Made by a program: the position numbers and the translations under genes. Shown piece by piece: positions 53,061 to 62,262 of a stretch of 64,000 nucleotides of DNA. The stretch is from Sapria himalayana (lineage: Eukaryota; Streptophyta; Magnoliopsida; Malpighiales; Rafflesiaceae). The notes under the pieces were generated by a model. That model searched no databases, was not told the DNA's origin, and saw nothing but the letters and a program-made list of their open reading frames with translations. Every line of letters begins with the position of its first letter. The stretch's first letter is position 1. The stretch covers positions 84,691-148,690 of the forward strand of contig JAREIK010000734.1 of NCBI GenBank assembly GCA_029783825.1, read 5' to 3'.

Positions 53061-53690
53061 AATGTGATATATACGTATGAATAATGTCAGTATATACGTA
53101 CATATAATACTATAGTATTTTATGTACATATATACTGAGTATATTTGTACTCAATTTATATGTACACATAATACTGTAGTTTTTATGTACATATACTATA
53201 GTAATATATGTTCGAGTGAAATGCTAGTTTATATTTACATATATACTCCAGGATTATATATTTATCAAAACATAATTTTTTTTTATTTTAATTTGACTGA
53301 GTGATTTAAATTTCTTATAGATATGATACTGCATTGTTCCTCATACAAAACTTGTATAAGTGATGAGATTTTCACTAGACATTATGTGACATGACTCGGA
53401 CAGCTTTGTCGTAGTAGAAAAATGATGATCAGAGGAGTTGAGGGAGAGAAAGCAACTTCAATGAATGGATATATTATACATTATGCACTGTCGGTAGATA
53501 CATTGATGAATAAGATGTAATACAATTTTCTTATTTTTTTGTTTCAATTATGAAAATATTGAATTAGAATAAGTTATTAATGATTTTATTTTTTGTTTAT
53601 TATAAATTATTTATAGTTTCATTTTTTATTCAATTTGATATAAAAATATAAAATTATTTAATTAAAATATTTTAAAATAAATTAAATTCT

Positions 53691-54163
53691 GAAAATAGTT
53701 TTCATATTAAAATAGCTAGGGAAATAATCCATTACTAAATTAGCAAGGGAAAAATCCCATGCTAATTTAGCTAGGGAATTTTCCCTAGCTAATTGAGTTG
53801 GTAAAATCTTAAATTTAGCAATGGATTTTTCCGTCGCTAAATTTATTTATCTAGGGACTATTTCCATCACTAAAATTTAGCGACTAAAATATAGCTTGGG
53901 AATCTTCCATCGTTATTTAGTTTAACGATAGAAAATCTCATTTAACTTGCTAATTTAGCCAGGGAATTTGTCTTTTTTAGCAAGAGATTTTTATGTCGCT
54001 AACTTTTTAGCTAGGGACACTTTCCCTTACTAAACTTTAGTAAGGAGCACTTTAGATAGGGAACCGATCAGTTGGTAATCCATCGCTATATCCCATTTAG
54101 CGATGGAAAATGCTCATTTAGCTAAGTAATTGTCCCTATCTATATGGGATTTTTCTTGTAGTG
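53691..54163 (-). repeat. Right subterminal repeats of element C
   Basis: Repeats of TTAGCTAGGGAA, TTTAGCGA(T/C)GGA and CCCTAGCTAA in both orientations lead to the terminal TTTTTCTTGTAGTG. The words are the same as at the left end, but the spacing is less regular. Confidence 0.85.
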
Positions 54164-54181
54164 TAAAAATGCTAGAGCAAG

Positions 54182-56009
54182 GCATTCAAGAACTTAAACA
54201 ATTTTTCTTATGTTTACGAAGAGAATAATCTCAAGGGTTTCAAGTCAATACCAGTTTTGAAAAATGAAGTAATTATGCTTGTTAAATGCTTAAATCTTCA
54301 TTATAGTTTAGCAGACATTATGAATATTACTAGAAATTAGTTGTCTTCTTCTCGGATTCATGGCTTCATGGATTTGGTTGCATTTTTTTGTTCGTCAACA
54401 TGGCTAATCGAAGCTTCATATTAGGAACTAGTTAGAAGCATAATAATAGACTCATGCATCCATGCCATTGATAATGGCAAAGTAACTGTTAATAGAAAAG
54501 TAAGCACATGTGAGTAATGATTTATCTCTCTCCAAACTCTTTGAGTGTTTTTGCCTATTTCCTGATTCTCATCCTCATCTTCTATTAATATGTATTCTTC
54601 ATTTTCACACTATACAGTACATTAAATCACTAATGATCAGCTTAAGGTATGTATCATTTTTATGCTATACAGGTCTTCTTCATCCTTATAACTATAACTA
54701 CAATCATTCTATGCAGTTGGGAGCTAATAGTTCAGAAGATGCATCTAGATAGATTCGTTCCTTGCTGAGTGATGTATTAAAGGATTGCCCAAATCTAGCA
54801 AAGGATTTTTTGCCTATTTCTTACCTAAAATTGCTCCCCTTAAGGTATCTTACTAACAACATTTCTCTATATTTGTACTATTCTTTGATGCGTAGAGTTT
54901 CTTCTTTATCATCGCCCTGTGCTTTTATCCTCCCAAAAACACGTTTCAAATAGGATTAGCAATAAAAGATATAGAATGTTTCATGAGATTTCATGCAGAT
55001 GCAATGACATCTAATGTGATTGCATCCTCTCCTTAGAAAAAAATTGGTTGTCAGAAAGGTAATATCTATCATTTTTCCAACTTCTTAGCATGTTTTAAAT
55101 GTGGTTGTGAGTTTAATTTATGCTTAGTATTAGCACCAAACATTACAGGGTTGCGACTTTACAAGGAAGCAAAGGATTGGTGCAGTCATGGTGGAGTCAC
55201 ATTAAGTTCTGAGAACTATGGTTTGTAGCTTGTTTGCTTCATCTTTCAAAGTGTGAAAATTTGTTTTCAGTGTTGGGATGATCATCTTGCTATAATATTT
55301 ATTGGTGTTATTGATGGGACTTGTGAAGTCATTTTCCAAACTCTCATGTCTTTGTTTTCTTTGAGATATGAGTAAGGTTCTACTATATAATTTCTCGTCT
55401 TCCTAAAATTTTATTAACTTCTTGATAGAATATTTATCTGTATTCTTCTAGTAGATTTGACTTCTGTCTCTACCTAGGTGGCATGGTGAATGAGCTTGAT
55501 GGGCATACTGATTTTATTCACAAGCAGTTGTATAATGAATAGCTTCCTTGGTTAGATGAACAATTGTTGCTAATGAGTTGTGGAGTTAAAAAAAGTAAGC
55601 TATATATCTACCAACAGAATCTTGCTTGATAGAATCACCATAAAATTTATAGAGTTATTTATTTAATATATTTACACTCATAAGTTATAATGATAATAAA
55701 TAAAAATATTTTTTTATTTATTAATTCAAGTTTTTTACCAAACATTCAATAAATATGTTAATTATCAATTTGGTTTAATTTTACTTCTTTGCTAAGTCGG
55801 CTTTTAGTTTGCATTTAATTTGTTATTTTAGCTATAACTCAAGCCATTATGTACTATGTGTATATGTTTATGGGTTTCTTAATCTCAAGTTTAATTTGTA
55901 TAATGTGTGATTTGCATTAGTTAATTAACTAGACCCTCTACTTGTAGGGGTATGAAACCAAGAGATAAATTGATGCGGTGATATTTTCGAAGGGAAGAAG
56001 ATGGAACTT
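54182..56009 (+). pseudogene. Unidentified broken multi-exon gene fragment
   Basis: Several open stretches with matching splice sites follow each other on the plus strand. 54182-54499 (VLKNEVIMLVKCLNLHYSL; one stop; donor AAA/GTAAGC). 54717-54844 (IRSLLSDVLKDCPNLAKDF; acceptor ATGCAG, donor AAG/GTATCT; one stop). About 54897-55060 (one frameshift). About 55149-55260 (GLRLYKEAKDWCSHGGV). About 55272-55372 (WDDHLAIIFIGVIDGTCEV; donor GTAAGG). About 55452-55593 (GGMVNELDGHTDFIHKQLY). About 55949-56009. The codon content looks like a once-real protein of helical-repeat character. I do not recognise the family. It starts right after element C's target duplication, so it may be cargo of element B or the gene into which CACTA elements jumped. 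Confidence 0.55.
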
Positions 56010-57095
56010 ATGGTATATTAATGTATAAATGAAACTTGATTTTTATAAAAATTTTTAACATTTATTTTGTGAATTTGATATCTCTATTTTGGTTATATTG
56101 GCAATTATTCTATATCATTCGGTGATTCATAAGAAATGTAATCCACAAAAGGGCTACATTAGAGCATGCCTTAAAAGTAATGTAGGCTACCCTTTTTTGT
56201 AACCTTAGCTCTAAATGTTGTTTGTTTAGAGCAATCTCAACTTAAAGTTTTACTTTCACCCTAATTCACAAAAAATGCTAATGAACTATGATATAAAGAT
56301 GATTGACTCAACATTGGGTGTTAGCTTAAACTAACATTTACGAATCTTTGGGTGGTAGGATTAGAAGGATGAAGGATAGCATACTAATAATTCTCTTTTA
56401 CAAATGTCTTGTGTAATTATTTAAATACTAATAATGGTTTTCATATTAACTTTGAAGTTAAATTTGTTTATGAAATAATAATATATTAAGATGATTGATC
56501 ACTCGAGAATTTTTTGTATTATAGTCTCTTCAAACACAGTCTCCTCAAAGTTATCGGGTAAAATTATTGAGATATTTATCTCTCTTTGTATTTCTTATTA
56601 AAGCGAGAGCCTTGTGTACTTGGGTATGAATGTGATCTCCATATCTATCTTATCTTATCATAATATGTGGAAGCATTTAAAATATGAAAGCTAGATAAGA
56701 AAATGAATTCTACCAGTATCTTATCTTGACAATCTTACCTCAAAAGATTGAAAAGATCAATCATAAAAAATCTTGAATTCGAGAATTACTATTCTTCGAA
56801 TTTGGACAGATTTTTGTTATCACATAAAGATGTGATATCTTATTAGATAGTAAAATATATTTATTTTAACATTTGAATAAGTCATAAAATTGATGACCAA
56901 ATGGAAGAACATATCCATCCATTATTTAAATTCAACAAGAATTTTAAAATTGGATTTGAAAATATATCAATATCATTGGTAGTTACTATTTTTATGAAAA
57001 GTGACAAAACAATAGATAAACTATATATACTATAGTTCAATAATATAATCCCCAGCTAATGTTCCATAATTTTAGACAAATAGAAATATTTTGAT

Positions 57096-57150
57096 TGACT
57101 ATATAGACATATAGATAGATAGATAGATAAATAGTCAGATATACAAACAA
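57096..57150 (-). repeat. Small fragment of the TCTA satellite in opposite orientation
   Basis: Read on the minus strand this is TTTGTTTGTATATCTGACT followed by TATT(TATC)n and ATATGTCTATATAG, with the same variant words as the big arrays. On the plus strand it shows GATAGATAGATAGATA. Confidence 0.7.
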
Positions 57151-57169
57151 ATGCATATATATTGATCCA

Positions 57170-57300
57170 ACCTTGACGCTAAAAAAACTATCATTATTTA
57201 CTATACCAATCTACCTTGACACTCAAAAAATGTCATAATTTGTTGTATCAATCTTAAAATATTTGAATACAATGACACTTAGTTAAAGTGCCAAGGAAGA
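57170..57300. repeat. Cluster of TTGACACT / AGTGCCAA motifs, CACTA subterminal-like
   Basis: Related words CCTTGACGCTAAAAAAAC, CCTTGACACTCAAAAAATG and GACACTTAGTTAAAGTGCCA occur within 130 bp, some as inverted pairs. Such GACACT(n)AGTGTC palindromes are typical of subterminal regions of another CACTA subgroup. This could be the 3' subterminal region of the element carrying the Ulp1 gene; no terminal CACTA repeat was found. Confidence 0.4.
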
Positions 57301-58677
57301 TAATGATTTAATTAAATATCCATTTAATAATTATTGTAAATATATTTTCACCTGTTATTGTAATACTGCATGCACATAAGAAAAGCATACGTTACAATCC
57401 ATACCAAGATTAAAGTTTTTCATTACAATGGGGAAATTGGACTTCTTACATTTCATAAACAAAAAAAATATATATCACAATTTCAACATTCATTTTTTTA
57501 ATTCAATTAAAAATTTCTTATATATGCAACCCGATTGTGCCTTATCTCCAAGAAACTACTTCATGCTAGCTTGGCTAAGTTGAAAGTTAATTTCCAAAAA
57601 AGGAAACCTACAAACAAAAAGATGAACAATAATTAATTACACTTGCAGAATAAAAAATATTATAGAGCATTGGAAAATAAAAAAGAAGGAATGATAATAA
57701 CATATCATGAAAATAATTTATATAACAATTGACATATATGATTACAAAAAATTTAACAACAACAAAAACAAAGTTAGTAGTAATGGGTAAAATATAAAGC
57801 AAGAGATTTATCAAGTATGACATAAAAGTTGATCAAATATTTTAAATTACAAAACAATAATAATTTATTAAAAACATACATGTGTAGTGAGTTGAAAGAT
57901 CTAACAAACTACTTAAAGAAACACTACAACAACCAATTAAATTTAATAAAATGAAAAGTTAAATTACTTACCATCTTTCCAATACATTAAAAAAAACTCG
58001 ATTAGATGCTATGTAATGTAACTTCAAGTTCTATTAATTATACATATATAGTAATCCAATCAACTTATAGTTTTAGATTCATTAATAAAATAAAATGCTA
58101 CAGTAATAAAAAAAAATTGTGCCTTGAAATAATAATTGTGTTTTATAAGGGTGAAAATATAATTTGCAATGTTGTGGTAAAGTATTGAAGCCAAAAGTCG
58201 AAATCACAATTTTTTCCATAGTCAATCTACCAAAAAAATCTATAGTTGACAACATAAACAAAAGATAATATAATAACAATAAAATTCCAATTGCATATTC
58301 AATTTTAAAATATTTAATAGAAAATAAGAAGTAATAAACATGATATCATTAATGAAAAATACCTTTATTATCACAATAGTTCATAGATCATTCCAAAGTT
58401 GGAAGATCTTCTAACTTGACCAAAAAAAAGTTTACCTTTAAATGCCTATGAATCTTGCATACAATATACTAACGTAATTCAACTATTGGAAATTAAAGAA
58501 ATATCATGAATATGTAAGGAAAATACAAAAATTTCTTCAAATGATTATTTCTAATAATTTACCTTCAGTCATAGTTTGGGTCAAAAGAGAGATAAAGTAT
58601 GAACCTCATCAAAAGTTAAAGTTGGAAATACCAAAATTTGTTCATGCTTCAATACAAAACAGTGTCCCCAATGCTTT

Positions 58678-61255
58678 TCAAACTGAGGAAAGTATTAATT
58701 GAGTCACCAATATCACCCATTCATATCGTACTTCATCCAACTCATCTTTGTTGTATGATGGTATCCCATTAAGCTGTTGAAAAGTAAAGTAATATTTTAA
58801 TCATTTAAATTGGAAAATAAAAAAAACATTAATATATTGAGAACCAAAAAATCAACACATACCTTTTTTGTAAGACATCTTTGATCGAGAATGATATCAC
58901 TCATATATCTCATCACATAGTATCCACATTCAACACTACCTTGTTGTCTCGGGCACTGAATGGAAAAAAAATCATTATATATATATGGAGTTACTTGCAA
59001 GTCATATTGGACTAAGTTTAAAATTAAGAAGAAGACACTAAATATTTTATTACTCAGTTTATGAGTTATTTACCCCTAATACAACCCAATTAGCCTCTCT
59101 TTTTGATGATTTATGTTTTTTAAGTGGATGAAATCTTAGAGCCCTGCATGAAGAATTTAAATTTTGTTACCAAATATGCTTCATTCTATAATATTAAGAA
59201 AAAAACTTACACATTAATAATGTCTTTAAGATCATCTGAATGTTGATGATGCAAGGAATCAAGGTAATAAGCGATCAAAGTCCTTATGTCAAGTACCACC
59301 AATTCCCAATGAAAACTACAAAATTAACATTAGTGTAACAACATAACATTTATAATTTGATAAATATGCATACTTATAAGCTTACTTATGTTTAATAACT
59401 TACCCTGGGTTATATGGAATAAAAACAATATCAGCATTATTTGCATTCATCAACCGATTAGCTATAACCCTTGACCTGTTTTTCTTGCTTGCTTCTCCCA
59501 ATCTAGCTTTGGAAACCATGGTCAGATTTACAAAAATAAATCGCTCCGCCTCTTTAGCATCAACCATCTTTTTATGCAAGTGCCTGATTTAATTTCACAC
59601 TATATTTAAAAGTTTTAATATTTTAATTTAAATATATTAAATACAATTCTCATTATGAAAAATTAAAGCATAAATAATATTGTTAAAATATATGAAAAAC
59701 ATATTAAATGTTTCTCTTACCATATAAAGAACTTAAGGCAATTAGATGACACCTTTGTAGATGAAATTATGATATCCATATCTTCTTGCATGAGGAAAGT
59801 CTTAAAAGACTTTCCAAAAATATCTTCAATGATTTCTACTACATGTACCATCTCATCCTTTAACAACAGACCAACTAATGTAGCAAAGTTTTTGATATCT
59901 ACAGGGTTCTCATCCTTTAAACTTAATGTTATCTCTTTATTCCTCAGTTTCTTAAATTTCTTTGAATCCTATTAAACATAAAATATCATTGTATATATAA
60001 GAATTGTCCTAGATAAAATTGTTTTTTTATTATTAACAAGAAATTTTTTATTTAAAAAAAAGCACATACCTGGATGCGATGAGTAGTAAGAATGACTAAT
60101 TGGGCAAACTATAAAATTTGATGCCCAATAGCATCTCCAATAATAGTAATTTGGCTTGGAATAGGTACAGGACGTAATGCATTTGGATCATAAGAAATAT
60201 CCATAGCAACAAGGAAGTTAGCACCACATTCAAGTACCATTATTCCAGCTGCAACTACATTTTCTTTTTTCCCTATGACCAATTGACAATTCCTTACCTA
60301 TAAAATGAAATAATATTGTTTAGTTATATGCAATCATCTAAAGTTGATAATTTCCAATTAGGAATGAATTAGTTAGACAAAATTGAGTTATCATAACTTA
60401 ATGAGCTTATTAATATAATTTATTATACAAACTTATATTGTAATATTACTTCTATATTTTCATATCAACTAGGTAAGTTGATATGAAAATTATGAGTTTG
60501 TGTTAACACATTTTTATTATAGAACATAATATTAAATACAACTTACCTTGTTTGCTTTTAGCATTGGAGGAGTGTGGTCTTCTACTCGACATTTTGGTTG
60601 CTCAACACTTTCAGGAAGGATAATATGTTTTTGGAGCATGTTAGAACTACCAATATCAGATTGAGGTGCGGTGGATACCATCTAAGAGAGTTGGAATAAA
60701 ATCTTTGCCTCAAACTTTGATTATTGCTCTTGTGATTCTTTTATAAATTTCCACAAAGTACGATCTGCCATAGAATGAAAATATTATCGTGGAGTATAAT
60801 GCTTTCCTTTAGCTCGTACTCGACCACTATATTCAAGAGTTCCCAATGCTTCAGTAAGTATGTCATTTCAATTGAAACTCAAACTACTTTCTTGTGACTG
60901 TTACAACTTCTTATCCTGATACACAATGATATTATAAAATTAAATGTCATATTGGTTAATATAAATAAGTTATTAACGTAAATGAAATATATGTTCCATA
61001 ACTTATACTTACAATTCTTCTCAACTACCGGAATGACCACTTCATCATAGGTGTCATCTTTTTTCTCCATTGTTTTCTTCCATAACACACTTCTATCAAT
61101 GACTTTAGTAAAGCCAGTTTCTACCAACTTTTATAATATTGAAATGTAATATAATGAGTCTCTAGGCAAATTCAACATAAAATAAAAAGTAAAGTAACAA
61201 CATTTTTAACTTACTATCTCTTCCTCAAGATCAGTATATCCCTTCCTACTAAGAT
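58678..61255 (-). pseudogene. Transposon gene: tnp1-like region plus Ulp1 cysteine protease, inactivated
   Basis: Ten exons read on the minus strand: 61255-61215, 61127-61013, 60915-60548, 60297-60070, 59968-59721, 59583-59404, 59315-59211, 59144-59074, 58955-58863, 58773-58678; nearly all have GT/AG borders. Exons 1-3 carry SRKGYTDLEEEI, DRSVLWKKTMEKKDD and EALGTLEYSGRVRAKGKHY, usual in plant CACTA tnp1-like proteins. Exon 4 has CQLVIGKKENVVAAGIMV and DPNALRPVPIPSQITI. The rest is a C48-type Ulp1 domain: catalytic His in FHWELVVLD, Asp in YYLDSL, Gln in CPRQQ, Cys in ECGYYVMRYMSDI. Active residues are all kept. Stops interrupt exon 3 (60784, 60721, 60682 and two upstream) and exon 4, and an extra A in exon 8 shifts the frame. 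The exon 2/3 phase does not fit perfectly. The 5' part is cut at 61256 by an LTR element. SUMO-protease-like activity is known for Ulp1; its role in transposons is not settled. Confidence 0.88.
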
Positions 61256-61319
61256 TGTAACGCTCCAAAAATAACCTAAATTTTTTTTTTAAATCATTTT
61301 GTAGAACCGCCTAAACCTC

Positions 61320-61331
61320 CTTCTGATACCA
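61320..61331 (-). other. Probable primer-binding site (initiator tRNA-Met)
   Basis: TGGTATCAGAAG on the minus strand, five bases inside an LTR-like TGTTACA end. It differs from the common plant retrotransposon site TGGTATCAGAGC only near the 3' end. Confidence 0.55.
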
Positions 61332-62000
61332 ATAAATGTAACACCTATTTTCAAACACATTTCATTCAAACCATTTCAAATATGCGGAAGCATTTTTTTT
61401 GTTTTCGTTCGCTACGGCAGGCCCATAACCATTTAAACAAATCACTTACAAAATAGCATACCATGCCTTTCAAAATATTACACAACATTGTTTCGTAATT
61501 TACTATTTTTAAAATACAAAATAAAGTCATGCTCAAATTGATATTAATGCATATGACGGAGCATACTCCTCAATTCTTTCTCAATGACTCTATACTTCTC
61601 GATCTTGCCTCTTCCCCCTTACACTATCTATCACTCGGTACCAACACATTGGTAAAACAATACGCTAAGCATTTTCATGCTTAGTGGTTCTATACAAATC
61701 CATTCTTCAGTTTCAGTTAAAACAAATCATGCAATTTAGCAATTCAATACTTTCAAACCTTTATGGATAATTAATGTAAATACAATACATATACTTGTTG
61801 TATATACAATCAGTTACAATTCATTGATCATCCCAAAATACACTTTCATATTCAATAAATCATGCATTAATCAAATCATGCATTTTACAATGCTCTTTTC
61901 AATTCCAATATTTCACAATTTCAAATCAATTCAAATATACTCACAAATTCAATTCAGTTATTCAATTCAATTCATTTGTGCAAATCAATTCAATTCAGTA

Positions 62001-62072
62001 ATGCCAATCAGTTCAATTATGCCAATCAGTTCAATTATGCCCATCAGTTCAATTATGCCCATCAGTTCAATT
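62001..62072. repeat. 18-bp tandem repeat in the LTR, four copies
   Basis: Four head-to-tail copies of ATGCC(A/C)ATCAGTTCAATT with a partial fifth; copies 1-2 and 3-4 are identical pairs. The frames over it (MPISSI repeats) are artefacts. Confidence 0.95.
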
Positions 62073-62129
62073 ATGCCCTTAATGAATTTAACCTTTTCTT
62101 CATTATACCGGATATCAGAGTCACCTACA

Positions 62130-62262
62130 CGGTCCCGCTGGGCTGCAGGCTGGTATAAAAATAGTTTTATAACACAGTACTGTCCCACTGGGCTACAGAT
62201 TGATTATAATAATCAAATAGTGAACACTACCAATATGGTCCCACTGGGCTGCTGATCGGATT
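62130..62262. repeat. Triplicated GGTCCCRCTGGGCT motif in the LTR
   Basis: GGTCCCGCTGGGCTGCAG, TGTCCCACTGGGCTACAG and GGTCCCACTGGGCTGCTG lie about 50-60 bp apart. They are the most GC-rich words of the LTR and could be regulatory repeats; function is unknown. Confidence 0.75.

Larger units (their letters stand above)
50302..53690 (+). repeat. Three tandem ~770-bp units with inserted triplet blocks
   Basis: Units begin at 50302, 51188 and 52399 with a TGACAATC word. Each has a 135-137 bp lead containing TATATATCTGTGAATATGTTT and TTTAGCCTATTATAG, then a GC-rich triplet block, then a 631-635 bp tail (measured for units 1 and 2). The tail has AATGTGGTATATA(C)-type palindromic TA sequence, CATACGAAGC, a GATTATACTTTATGCAC word and TAATAAGATGTAATA. 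Apart from the triplet block the units are the same length. The array lies between the transposase genes and the right subterminal repeats of element C. Confidence 0.92.
38443..54163 (+). mobile_element. Complete CACTA/En-Spm element C (15.7 kb)
   Basis: The left end is CACTACGAGAAAAT (38443) and the right end is TTTTTCTTGTAGTG (ends 54163), whose reverse complement CACTACAAGAAAAA matches the left end apart from one internal mismatch. The 3-bp target duplication TAA is present on both sides. Subterminal repeats occupy both ends. The interior carries a TNP2-type transposase remnant and a second small frame, both on the plus strand, plus several tandem repeats. The size is large for a CACTA element, mainly because of non-coding repeats. 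It is structurally complete, but its transposase is broken, so movement would need enzyme from elsewhere. Confidence 0.93.
56010..58677. other. AT-rich non-coding DNA between gene fragments
   Basis: No gene was recognised. Contents include a tiny inverted TCTA-array fragment (57096-57150), a cluster of GACACT/GTGTC-like motifs (57170-57300), and an isolated CACTACAACAA word at 57922 without matching subterminal sequence. Confidence 0.5.

Noticed and set aside
51199..53103. Ala/Thr/Val-rich frames on both strands over the triplet repeats
   Set aside because: Period-3 repeat gives open frames in both directions; no start context, no conserved domain.
57922..57931. CACTACAACA as a possible CACTA terminus
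   Set aside because: No subterminal repeats next to it and no matching TAGTG end; a ten-base match is expected by chance.
61824..62255. 143-codon frame with a MPISSI repeat
   Set aside because: Lies in a non-coding LTR and follows the 18-bp tandem repeat.
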